From contig MGNQ01000009.1 of NCBI GenBank assembly GCA_001796865.1, positions 10,187 to 19,505 on the forward strand: DNA of 9,319 nucleotides. Direction: 5' to 3'. The notes under the pieces were generated by a model that worked only from the letters and a program-made list of their open reading frames with translations, did not search any database and had not been told where the DNA came from. Below, in pieces: positions 1-7,333 of the stretch. The translations under genes were made by a program, and so were the position numbers. The stretch comes from Chloroflexi bacterium RBG_16_56_11. GTDB lineage: Bacteria; Chloroflexota; Dehalococcoidia; Dehalococcoidales; RBG-16-60-22. Each line of letters starts with the position of its first letter. Positions within the stretch are counted from its first letter, which is position 1.

Positions 1-736
1 GAAAAGCCTCGGTCCGTCCGAGCCCGCGTGCCACCGTCGTTTTACTCTGTTTGAGCAGGAAGATTCCGCCGAGGGGCGCCGAGGACCAGGCGTGCCGGCG
101 TACCCCGCCGAGCATGGGAACTCCCTCAACCCCTAAACGTCCGTCAGCACCGGGGTGCCGCGAGACCAGTACCATTTCGTCATTGATGACCTGCCCGTAG
201 CGTTTACCACACAATCGGGCGATGGTGGTTTTACCGGTCTCGCTGGGGCCGGCGAAGAGGAGCGCCCGGCCGTGCCGGACTATTCCGCAGGAATGCACCA
301 GGAAGGCCGGTGGCTGACTGCCATATCTGATTTTACAGGCCGTGTAGTAGCCCAGGGACAGCAAACGGTTGAGGTGGTTGACTTGCAGGTCGGGATTGGC
401 CAGGTCCCTCTCACCGGATATGCTGATAGTGGCCCGGGCAAGGTCGTAGGTGCCGGAGATAACGCTACTGGTCGTCCGGAAGCTGTTTTCACCGTGTATG
501 AACCTCGTTTCGGCCAGGGCTGCCTCCAGTTCATTTTGTTTCAACCGGTCGACACTATTCAGCTCTATCGAGATATCAGCCGGATTCTCCGTCAGGTAAT
601 CGTGATAACGCTGCCGCAGGACTTCCAGCATCCTTTTATCGCCGGTTTTGATGGCGCAACAAACGCTCCCTATCATGACGGACAACACGTCATTTCGAGT
701 TAACACGCCGTTTTCAGGCGGGGTCGCAACCGTCAT
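1..736 (-). CDS. HPr-kinase-like P-loop protein, partial (3' end outside window)
   Basis: The reading frame is open from an ATG at 736 to the left edge (245 codons seen, no stop). Residues 163-171 (GPSETGKTT) form a Walker A loop preceded by a hydrophobic strand (ALLFA). An acidic ND-E motif follows at 185-187, in the place where HPr-kinase-related proteins carry their Asp pair. The later stretch VEGVPMLGGVRR and the strand GGIFLLKQ also fit the HprK-like kinase family, which includes proteins often found near PqqD-like chaperones. The roughly 150-residue N-terminus is not recognised. The P-loop glycine usual at position four is replaced (SET rather than SGS/SGA). A purine-rich GGAGAAGGG lies about 13 bases before the ATG, a loose ribosome binding site. 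No HPr or PTS gene is visible, so a role in sugar regulation is not implied. The substrate is unknown. The family call is from motifs read by eye. Confidence 0.72.
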   Translation of the reverse strand, partial: MTVATPPENGVLTRNDVLSVMIGSVCCAIKTGDKRMLEVLRQRYHDYLTENPADISIELNSVDRLKQNELEAALAETRFIHGENSFRTTSSVISGTYDLARATISISGERDLANPDLQVNHLNRLLSLGYYTACKIRYGSQPPAFLVHSCGIVRHGRALLFAGPSETGKTTIARLCGKRYGQVINDEMVLVSRHPGADGRLGVEGVPMLGGVRRHAWSSAPLGGIFLLKQSKTTVARGLGRTEAF

Positions 737-899
737 ATTTCTTTCGATTCCCTTCTCCGGGAGTGGTCGGTCATGGCAGACTATCGCACTATGCCTAAAC
801 ACAGGTTACCCCTGCCCTGTTATGATGCGGTAAAAAACCAGTTAGAATGAGGTATGAATTAATCCCGTTCGATGAAAATAGACCGAAGTGAAGCTGTAA

Positions 900-916
900 A
901 TGACATGTAACGTCAT
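900..916. promoter_or_regulatory. Short inverted repeat in divergent intergenic region
   Basis: ATGAC and GTCAT arms are separated by 7 bases, in the 288-base gap between the divergent HprK-like and bicupin genes. It could be an operator half-site pair for either gene. Five-base arms are common by chance, so this is only a candidate. I saw no convincing minus-strand promoter in the gap. Confidence 0.25.
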
Positions 917-950
917 GGAATAATGCCCGTGATCCGTATCGATGTTTTTA

Positions 951-980
951 TTGTGCGCAGGGACGAAATCCTGTTATGAT
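951..980 (+). promoter_or_regulatory. Extended -10 promoter for the bicupin gene
   Basis: TATGAT at 975-980 is preceded by TG at 972-973, giving an extended -10 element (TGnTATGAT). A weak -35 (TTGTGC, 951-956) sits 18 bases upstream. The predicted transcription start is near 986-988, giving a leader of about 38 bases before the ATG at 1025. Confidence 0.55.
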
Positions 981-994
981 ATCCAGCGGATATC
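978..994. promoter_or_regulatory. Candidate operator, perfect inverted repeat over the -10 and transcription start
   Basis: GATATCC and GGATATC are perfect 7-base arms with a 3-base spacer (AGC). The repeat overlaps the last bases of the -10 box and covers the expected transcription start, which is the usual place for a dimeric repressor. No regulator gene is in the window, so the factor is unknown. Confidence 0.5.
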
Positions 995-1024
995 GGTGAT
1001 TTACCAGATACTGCAGGAGGTACG

Positions 1025-1918
1025 ATGCCCGGGACAACCGCTGCCAAATACGGCAACCAGGTGAAGGCTCTTTTGTTCAAAGACTTCGAGGAGGGTGGTT
1101 TCAGGGAGGGGACCGAGATGACCAGCGAGTTTCTGGGGCTGGACGTTCATATTAAATACGGGATTTTCTGGACCGCGGGCAGGATCGGGAAGCCACCCTA
1201 TACGCCGCATGTGCATGACTTCGACCAGGTGATGCTCTTCGCCGGTTCTGACATGAACGACCTGGGTGAGCTGGGGGCGGAAATCGAGTTTTGCCTGGGC
1301 GAGGAGATGGAAACCCATATGATAACAACCACAACGGCGGTGGCCATCCCCCGGGGCACACCGCACCTCCCGGCTGCTGTCAATCGACTGGACAGGCGGT
1401 TTTATCTGATGGAGATTTCGATAGCCCCGGAATGCAGAGAAACGCCTCTTGCCACCGATAAAAAACCGACACCGCCGGCGGGCTGGCGGTCGAAATACCG
1501 GAAATACATCATGCCGCTGGCCTTTACGAGAAAGGGGGCCTGGCATTACGGGCCGGAAAACAGGGATGACGGCGGCGGTTACATCTCATTTATACGCACC
1601 CAGGACGCCGGATTTGATTTTGTTATGCTGTACGAAAACATGAAGAAAGGGCCTTACCGCTTATGCCCGGAGCCCGACAAACCGCACGCCCATCCTACCA
1701 CCCAGATAATGTGTTTCCTCGGGACAGATACCGATGACCCCGGCGACCTCGGGGCGGAGTTCGAGATATGCCTGGGCAAGGAGGAAGAGAGACACAGATT
1801 CAACCGGTCAACGGCCGTGGTGACACCGCCCCTTTTACCGCACTGGCCGGGCGGCGTCGTCAAGCTTACCCGGCCGATTATCATGGCGGATATTCACCCT
1901 TTCGGCAACGAACATTAG
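1025..1918 (+). CDS. Bicupin protein (two tandem cupin domains)
   Basis: A 297-residue protein with two copies of one unit. Copy one has the HxH pair H62/H64, Q68, the segment DLGELGAEIEFCLG and H114 in GTPHLP. Copy two has H221/H223, Q227, the segment DLGAEFEICLG and H273 in LPHWP. The spacing is the same in both, so the protein arose by internal duplication. HxH plus a later His is the usual cupin metal-binding set, so each barrel may bind a divalent metal. The start is decided by AGGAGG at 1015-1020, 4 bases before the ATG. No signal peptide or membrane segment is seen, so it is probably cytosolic. It is transcribed alone, convergent with the flavoprotein gene 48 bases away, and I saw no clear terminator between them. 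Cupins range from dioxygenases and isomerases to binding proteins, so no reaction is assigned. Proximity to the redox operon suggests, but does not show, a shared pathway. Confidence 0.85.
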   Translation: MPGTTAAKYGNQVKALLFKDFEEGGFREGTEMTSEFLGLDVHIKYGIFWTAGRIGKPPYTPHVHDFDQVMLFAGSDMNDLGELGAEIEFCLGEEMETHMITTTTAVAIPRGTPHLPAAVNRLDRRFYLMEISIAPECRETPLATDKKPTPPAGWRSKYRKYIMPLAFTRKGAWHYGPENRDDGGGYISFIRTQDAGFDFVMLYENMKKGPYRLCPEPDKPHAHPTTQIMCFLGTDTDDPGDLGAEFEICLGKEEERHRFNRSTAVVTPPLLPHWPGGVVKLTRPIIMADIHPFGNEH

Positions 1919-1966
1919 GAGGGCCTGCCTGGGGGCGTATTCAGGAGAAATCAGGGGGCGCGGCAA

Positions 1967-3415
1967 TTATTTCCCGAGGTACTTCAGGGCGTTTCTCCCG
2001 GCGAGCCGTCCTGAGTTTGCGGCGAAGCTCGATGACAGGCCGGAAGAGTCCTTGATGCAGTAGCCGTCCCCGTACATGCCACCGGCGTCATAGCCGGCGG
2101 CGTAAAGACCGGGAATAACCGCGCCCTTTTTATCTATCACTTCAGTGCGGTGTTTAATCTTTACCCCCCCGAGCGTCCCGAGAAAGACGGTCCGCGCCCT
2201 CACGGCGTAGTACTGCGGCCCGCTAATCGGCCGGAGATACCTCGGGTCTTTGGCGAACAGGTCGTCATGCCCTTTTTCACAGAACCCGTTATACTCATCC
2301 ACGGTCGCCTGTAATGTCGCCGGATTGACCATTATTTTTTCTGCCAGCTCTCGAATTGAATCCGCCCGGTGGACTTCGGTGCTCCGGCTTCCCAGGGCGG
2401 CGTCGAGGTCGCGTTGCAGGTTGACCACCCGCGACCCCGGGAGGAAGTCCATGCTCACGGACTTATCAATCCCGTTCTCCGTGAGTTGTTTGACTATCGA
2501 GCTGTCGAATATGCTAAAGGAGTAGCGCTCCTTTTGCCGGGCGTTGGCGTTGCCGACGGAAGTGTCATAAAAGGCGATGCCTTCGTTACAGAAACGTTCC
2601 CCCTGGCTGTTGACCCAGAGGTCGGGCTGGACCACCGCCTGCTCGATGGCCGAACCCATGAAAAAGCCGGGACCCAGCGGACCGACACGGAACAACTCCA
2701 GGACGCCGAGGCCTTCGCTGTCGGCGCCAATCTCGTAGGCCATGCGTATACCGTCTCCCGTCTTATCGACGTTCCCAACCGGCACAAGGTCAACGTCGAG
2801 TTCGAACCCCGCGTATCTCTTAATCCATTCCTTATTGTTGGCGTAGCCGCCGCTGGCGACGATGACTGCTTTCGCCGGTGCCTGAATATCCCTGTCATTT
2901 TCTTCGATGATGACTCCGGCAACACGGTCTCCCGGCTTCAGGATTCTCTTGACCGGCGTCGCCGGTCGGATATTAACCCCGAGTTCCTTCGCCCGGGTTG
3001 CCAGGGCCTTCACTATCGTTTCTCCCCGCCCTTTGACGACATGGTACGTCCGGGGGGCGTCCGGCATGTTAATTGTGGCATCGGTGAACTCGGCCCCGGC
3101 CTGCTGCAACCAGGCTATTGTCGCCGCGGATTCGTTGACGATAGCCCGCACCAGGTGCGGATTGGCCCGCCAGTGGCTGTACTCCATAATGTTGTGAAAC
3201 GCTTCATCGCGGCTGTAGGTGATATACCTTTGCCGCTGCATATCGCTTTCCACGGCGAACATGCCGTGGAAAAAGTTGGAGGTGCCGCCGAGCGAGCGTT
3301 GTTTCTCGAAGACGGCGACTCTGGCGCCGCCTTCTGCCAGTGTCACCGCCGCGGCCAGGCCGGAAACACCGGAGCCTATAACGATGGCGTCAGTTCCTGC
3401 GGATGCCTGGTTCAT
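1967..3415 (-). CDS. FAD-dependent flavoprotein, fumarate reductase/ketosteroid dehydrogenase superfamily (FAD_binding_2)
   Basis: A 482-residue soluble flavoprotein. The N-terminal Rossmann motif is IVIGSGVSGLAAA (GxGxxG at 14-19), the ribose-binding acid is E37, and a GGTSNFFHGM stretch follows at 43-52. The C-terminal FAD motif TLGGVKIKHRTEV (414-426) and IPGLYAAGYDAGG (434-446) are typical of this superfamily. The HGxNR-GG segment that carries the catalytic Arg in fumarate reductases is replaced by GMYGDGYCIKDSSG (446-459), so fumarate is an unlikely substrate. Ketosteroid or enoate-type oxidoreduction is possible. There is no Tat signal or haem motif, so it is probably cytosolic with electrons supplied by partners. 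AAAGGAG lies 6 bases before the ATG. It is the last gene of the operon, 40 bases after the GltD-like gene, and is probably the terminal subunit that meets the unknown substrate. Superfamily assignment is firm; the substrate is not known. Confidence 0.86.
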   Translation of the reverse strand: MNQASAGTDAIVIGSGVSGLAAAVTLAEGGARVAVFEKQRSLGGTSNFFHGMFAVESDMQRQRYITYSRDEAFHNIMEYSHWRANPHLVRAIVNESAATIAWLQQAGAEFTDATINMPDAPRTYHVVKGRGETIVKALATRAKELGVNIRPATPVKRILKPGDRVAGVIIEENDRDIQAPAKAVIVASGGYANNKEWIKRYAGFELDVDLVPVGNVDKTGDGIRMAYEIGADSEGLGVLELFRVGPLGPGFFMGSAIEQAVVQPDLWVNSQGERFCNEGIAFYDTSVGNANARQKERYSFSIFDSSIVKQLTENGIDKSVSMDFLPGSRVVNLQRDLDAALGSRSTEVHRADSIRELAEKIMVNPATLQATVDEYNGFCEKGHDDLFAKDPRYLRPISGPQYYAVRARTVFLGTLGGVKIKHRTEVIDKKGAVIPGLYAAGYDAGGMYGDGYCIKDSSGLSSSFAANSGRLAGRNALKYLGK

Positions 3416-3455
3416 GTTGTTCTCCTTTCCTGTGAAGGGTCGGCGATATTATCTT

Positions 3456-5570
3456 TCAATAGTTGCCCCAGAACTTAACGGAGGTAATCTTCATCCTCAG
3501 GTCGCATTGCAGGCAGCGGTCGGACTCAGCTACGGCTTCCTGCTCGTCCATGTCCGCCACGACTTTACAGAAGCAGTTGACGCTCTCCTCGGCGGGCACA
3601 CGGATTTCCTCACGGCGGGGCAGGCGGGCGAAACCTTCATGGTATCCCAGTATTGTTGAAGGCTCCACGGCGACAATCAGCTCTTCATCAATAATCCCGG
3701 TCCCTTCCAGGTATCTATCTATGGCCATGGCGGCCTTTCTGCCGGAGGCGATGGCCTTGATGACCGAAGACGTCCCGGACACAGCATCTCCCGCGGCGAA
3801 AACTCCCTCCTGCCCCGCGCTGAAGGAATCAGGGTCGGTGACAATAAGGGCGCCCGGCGTGGTTTCCAGTCCCAATCCCGATGGTATTTCCGGTCGCTGG
3901 CCGATAGCGATAATCACGGTATTTGCCTCGATAATGCACTCGGAGTTTTCCACGGTTTCAACCCGGGGGCGGTTGTCTTCGTCAAAGCTCAGCGAAGCTA
4001 CGTCGAGGAACTCAACCCCGGTTATTATACCGTTATCGGTGACAACACGTGTAGAGCTCAGTCCCGGATGGATAACGACGCCTTCCTCTTCCGACTGTAA
4101 TATCTCGTCATCCAAGGCCGGCATTTTATCGCGTCTTTCCAGGCAGGCCAGGTGTACCCCCTCCGCGCCGAGTCGCCTGGCCGCGCGGGCGCAGTCGAAG
4201 GCAACGTTGCCGCCGCCGAGGACGATAACCCGGCTCCCGATATCAACGCTGCGCCCCAGGTTTATTTCCCTCAGGAAATCCACGCCTACCAGTACCTTTT
4301 CGCTATCCGCCCCGGGGATGGAGAGCTTTTGCCCCCGGTGCGTCCCGACGGCGACGAGAACAGCGGTAAAACCCTTCCCGAAAAGCGTATCAGTCGATTC
4401 TACGCGGACGCCTGTTTTTAACTCAACTCCGCTGTCGACTATGTCTCCTATTTCACTTTCGAGGACGTTCCTGGGGAGGCGATATTCGGGGATACCGAAG
4501 CGCAGCATACCGCCGGCAAAAGGTAATGACTCGAATACCGTGACATCATGGCCCTGCCGGCAGAGATAGTAGGCAGCCGTCAGGCCCGATGGCCCGGCCC
4601 CGATAACGGCCACCTTCTTGCCGGTGGCCGGTTGGTTAACGGCTTTGTTCTTCCATTCTTTAAGTTGGTCCTGTTCCGCCGCAAAGCGCTTTAGCTCCCT
4701 GATGGAGACGGCCTGGTTCAGCTCGCCGCGCCGGCAAACATCCTCGCAGGGGCGGTCGCAAACGTACCCGAGCACGGCGGGAAAAGGTACCTTCTCCCTG
4801 ATGACGGCCGCCGCCCCGGCGTAGTCTTTTTCTTTTATCAACCTGACGTACCGGGGCACGTCTATCTCAGCGGGGCACGTAAAGCGGCAGGGGACCAGGG
4901 CGTCTTTTCTTTTTTTACCGCGGACAAGCTCTTCTTTATCCTGGATGGCACCGGTGGGGCAGACCTCGGCACAGGCGCCGCAGAACCGGCAGCCGGCATC
5001 GCTTAGCGGTAAATCAGCGGCGGTGCCGGTAATAGTTTCTCGGCCTTTTTTAGTGTAAAATAGCACGCCAACGCGGCGGAGTTCATGGCAAGCCCTCACG
5101 CAACGCCCGCAGACCACGCATTTGTTGGGGTCGTGGACGAAAAGGGGATTAGCGGTGTTGAGCGGTAACAGTTTCGAGCGTTTTTTTACACTCAGTTCTT
5201 CGCATCCCAGGTACTGTTTGAGCGATTGCAGCTCGCAGTTGAGGTACTTGTTGCAGGCGCCGCAGTCATCGGGGTGTCCGGCCAGCATCAACTCCATGGC
5301 GAGGCGTCGCTGCTCGTTTACCTGTTGTGTCCTGGTGTTGACTTTCATGCCGTTTACCGCTGGAGTCAGGCAAGATGATAATAAGTCGTCCCTGCCTTCG
5401 ACCGCGACAACACACAAACCGCAGGCGCCGATAGGCGGCAGGTCGGGGTGGTGGCAGAGGTGGGGAATATATATCCCGGCGTCGAGAGCGACATCGAGAA
5501 TGCTTTGACCCGCGAGTGCCTCGATTTCATGGCCGTCAATATTTATTTTTATTAGCTGGGATGCTGTCAT
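3456..5570 (-). CDS. NuoG-type Fe-S / GltD-type FAD-NAD(P) fusion oxidoreductase subunit
   Basis: A 704-residue fusion. Residues 1-80 are a [2Fe-2S] ferredoxin domain (C39, C50, C53, C67). A His-Cys3 [4Fe-4S] site as in NuoG follows (H99, C103, C106, C112), then two [4Fe-4S] ferredoxin motifs (C151/154/157/161 and C194/197/200/204). From about 228 the glutamate-synthase-small-subunit type begins: Fe-S helical domain cysteines C228, C232, C271, C275 and C279, an FAD loop VIGAGPSGLTAA (323-334), an NAD(P) loop VLGGGNVAFDCARAA (450-464), and the closing FAD motif GVFAAGDAVSG (589-599). Two more cysteines, in RCLQCD (685-690), lie near the C-terminus and probably complete the helical-domain clusters. 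The start ATG overlaps the stop of the NuoF-like gene by 4 bases, so translation is coupled. It likely takes electrons from the NuoF-like subunit and passes them to its own FAD and the downstream flavoprotein. The GltD-like half could alternatively use NAD(P)H itself. The glutamate synthase large subunit is absent, so this is not glutamate synthase. Confidence 0.88.
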   Translation of the reverse strand: MTASQLIKINIDGHEIEALAGQSILDVALDAGIYIPHLCHHPDLPPIGACGLCVVAVEGRDDLLSSCLTPAVNGMKVNTRTQQVNEQRRLAMELMLAGHPDDCGACNKYLNCELQSLKQYLGCEELSVKKRSKLLPLNTANPLFVHDPNKCVVCGRCVRACHELRRVGVLFYTKKGRETITGTAADLPLSDAGCRFCGACAEVCPTGAIQDKEELVRGKKRKDALVPCRFTCPAEIDVPRYVRLIKEKDYAGAAAVIREKVPFPAVLGYVCDRPCEDVCRRGELNQAVSIRELKRFAAEQDQLKEWKNKAVNQPATGKKVAVIGAGPSGLTAAYYLCRQGHDVTVFESLPFAGGMLRFGIPEYRLPRNVLESEIGDIVDSGVELKTGVRVESTDTLFGKGFTAVLVAVGTHRGQKLSIPGADSEKVLVGVDFLREINLGRSVDIGSRVIVLGGGNVAFDCARAARRLGAEGVHLACLERRDKMPALDDEILQSEEEGVVIHPGLSSTRVVTDNGIITGVEFLDVASLSFDEDNRPRVETVENSECIIEANTVIIAIGQRPEIPSGLGLETTPGALIVTDPDSFSAGQEGVFAAGDAVSGTSSVIKAIASGRKAAMAIDRYLEGTGIIDEELIVAVEPSTILGYHEGFARLPRREEIRVPAEESVNCFCKVVADMDEQEAVAESDRCLQCDLRMKITSVKFWGNY

Positions 5571-7213
5571 TTAACTACCCGAATATTTTTTTCTTTTAGA
5601 GGACATCTTTTTTCCCGGATGTGCGCTTCATAGTCCATGCGGAAGAGGCTGAGGGTGCTTAAAACGGGGTCGGGCGCGGTCCGTCCTAGAGCGCAAATGC
5701 TGCCCGATTTCATGGCCTCACCCAGCTTCAATAGCATGTCAATATCCCCGGGTTTCCCCCGATTAGCGGAGATGTCAGTTAAAATATCGAGCATTTGATA
5801 AGTACCTTCGCGGCAGAAAACACATTTTCCACAGGACTGGGACTGAAGGTACGTGAGTACGTCCCTGGCTGTCTCGACGGCACATGAGCCCGTATCGAAA
5901 ACTTCGATGGTCCCCGAGCCCATGGTGCCCCCGGCCTCGTTCAGCGATTCATAATTTACCGGTATATCCAGGGAGTCGGACGCGAAAAAGCGCCCCGTCG
6001 GCCCGCCGAACTGGACCGCTTTTATCCCCTTTCCTTGCAAAACGCCTCCCCCTATATCATCAATCAGCCTGCGCAAAGTCGTTCCCATCGGGACTTCGAC
6101 GGTGTACTGGTGGGTCACGTTGCCTGACAAAGTGATAACCTTGGTACCGCGACTCCGCTCGGTACCGATGCCGGAGTACCTCTCCAGTCCATTCTGAAAT
6201 ATAGCTGAGACATTCGAGAAGGTCTCCACACTGCCGACCAGGGTCGGCAAGTCCTTGAATCCCTTTACCGCGGGATATGTCGTCCGTACGTAAGGCATCG
6301 CCTGTTTACCTTCTAGAGAGCGGATAAGGGCGGTTTCTTCGCCGGAGACAAGTGAAGGCGCTATCTCTTTTATCTCAATATCGAAGTTGAAATCAGCGTC
6401 CAGGATATTGTTTCCAAGGAGGCCGTAGCCCCTCATCTGTGTCAACGCCTTCGTTAATCTTTTTAAGGCGGCAGCATATTCTGATTTTACGCCAATAATA
6501 CCGTGAGTGGCACCGACAGCGTAGCCGGTAATGAGCATACCCTCAAGTACAGAGTGAGGATCGCTTTCCAGAAGCAGCCGGGCCGTGCGCGCCTGCGGGT
6601 CCGCGTCCGCGGCGTTACAGATGACATACTTTTCACTCCATGCGGCATCGCGGCAAATTCTCCATTTCTCCGCGGTCAGATAACCCCCGCCGCCCCGGCC
6701 CCTTAATCCGGAGCTTCTCAGCTCTTCGATGGCGACAGCCCGGGTCATTTGCAAAGCCCGGGAAAGCCCGCGGTAACCCTGGCTGCGCAGGACATATTCC
6801 CCGATATTTTCGGGGTCGATGCGGCCGCAATTTCTCAGCGCTATCCTGTTTTGCAACGCGAACAGGGGCGGTTCACGCCTATCGAGGGCGAGTTCCGGCC
6901 GGGGATTATCCCGGACTAAATAGTCGTTAACGAGTTCCGCAGCGCTTTCCGGCCCAATATCAGGGTAATAAACAACAGGTTTGCCGGGCTTTTCGATGAT
7001 GAAAAAAGGCTCGAGGTCATAGAGTCCGTTGGAACCGGCAACGATGACCTTCGCCTTCAGGCCGACCTTGATAATTTCCAGTTTAATCCGCTCGAGCACC
7101 GCGGAGAGGGCGGGATGCCCCGATAAGGCCACGACGTATACTCGCGTACAGGTTTTATCGTTTAAATAATCGCAGTCGGAAGCTATTTTCCGCAGGATTT
7201 GCTCTAAGTTCAT
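5567..7213 (-). CDS. NuoF-like NADH:acceptor oxidoreductase subunit (51 kDa type), divergent
   Basis: About 548 residues from the ATG at 7213. The frame is open to a TTG at 7240 and another ATG at 7219; none has a strong ribosome binding site, and the ATG with GGA 6 bases upstream was preferred. Residues 22-110 resemble the thioredoxin-like N-domain of HndC/HoxF proteins but lack its four [2Fe-2S] cysteines (GSNGLYD replaces the usual GC-GxC). The FMN/NADH core is clear: GLRGRGGGGYLTAEKW (169-184), SGEETALIRSLEGK (290-303) and SVET (328-331). The [4Fe-4S] N3 ligands are all present: C461, C464 and C467 in SCGKCVFCREGT, and C507 in SICALG. The NADH-site segment reads CNAADADPQA instead of the usual NADExEPG. 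The protein ends soon after KRCPL, so the C-terminal ferredoxin domain of bifurcating HndC/HydB-type proteins is missing, and no NuoE partner is nearby. It probably oxidises NADH (or NADPH) with FMN and feeds the fusion protein. First gene of the operon. Confidence 0.87.
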   Translation of the reverse strand: MNLEQILRKIASDCDYLNDKTCTRVYVVALSGHPALSAVLERIKLEIIKVGLKAKVIVAGSNGLYDLEPFFIIEKPGKPVVYYPDIGPESAAELVNDYLVRDNPRPELALDRREPPLFALQNRIALRNCGRIDPENIGEYVLRSQGYRGLSRALQMTRAVAIEELRSSGLRGRGGGGYLTAEKWRICRDAAWSEKYVICNAADADPQARTARLLLESDPHSVLEGMLITGYAVGATHGIIGVKSEYAAALKRLTKALTQMRGYGLLGNNILDADFNFDIEIKEIAPSLVSGEETALIRSLEGKQAMPYVRTTYPAVKGFKDLPTLVGSVETFSNVSAIFQNGLERYSGIGTERSRGTKVITLSGNVTHQYTVEVPMGTTLRRLIDDIGGGVLQGKGIKAVQFGGPTGRFFASDSLDIPVNYESLNEAGGTMGSGTIEVFDTGSCAVETARDVLTYLQSQSCGKCVFCREGTYQMLDILTDISANRGKPGDIDMLLKLGEAMKSGSICALGRTAPDPVLSTLSLFRMDYEAHIREKRCPLKEKNIRVVK

Positions 7214-7286
7214 TATCATTCCAACGGAGGCATCCGGCAAAGAGACAAAAGAAAGTTTTTAATGAGTTTAGCTCTGGCTGGATTAA

Positions 7287-7303
7287 ATCCCAGAATGTGG
7301 GAT
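7287..7303. promoter_or_regulatory. Inverted repeat in the operon leader
   Basis: ATCCCA and TGGGAT are perfect 6-base arms around GAATG. It lies in the predicted untranslated leader of the NuoF-like operon, about 75 bases before the start. It may be an operator or a small RNA hairpin. Confidence 0.3.
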
Positions 7304-7316
7304 ACGATTGCCAGGC

Positions 7317-7329
7317 ATTCACGGTGAAT
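7317..7329. promoter_or_regulatory. Candidate operator, 13-base palindrome just after the -10
   Basis: ATTCAC-G-GTGAAT is a perfect odd palindrome. It begins 4 bases downstream of the minus-strand -10 candidate, covering the expected transcription start, a usual repressor position. Confidence 0.35.
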
Positions 7330-7333
7330 TCAT

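Noticed and set aside
155..703. 182-residue open frame on the plus strand
   Set aside because: It lies opposite the HprK-like gene, whose frame has a P-loop and family motifs; the plus-strand protein shows no known features and no ribosome binding site.
733..774. 13-codon minus-strand frame ending in ATGA overlap with the HprK-like start
   Set aside because: Could be a leader peptide, but it has no ribosome binding site and this overlap is easily made by chance.
1919..1966. Possible bidirectional terminator between the convergent bicupin and flavoprotein genes
   Set aside because: G-rich, but no stable stem followed by a T-run on either strand.
2369..4569. Long plus-strand frames of 368-369 residues (2369-3478 and 3463-4569)
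   Set aside because: Antisense shadows of the flavoprotein and GltD-like genes in GC-biased DNA; their low-complexity Ser/Arg/Pro composition and lack of motifs argue against coding.
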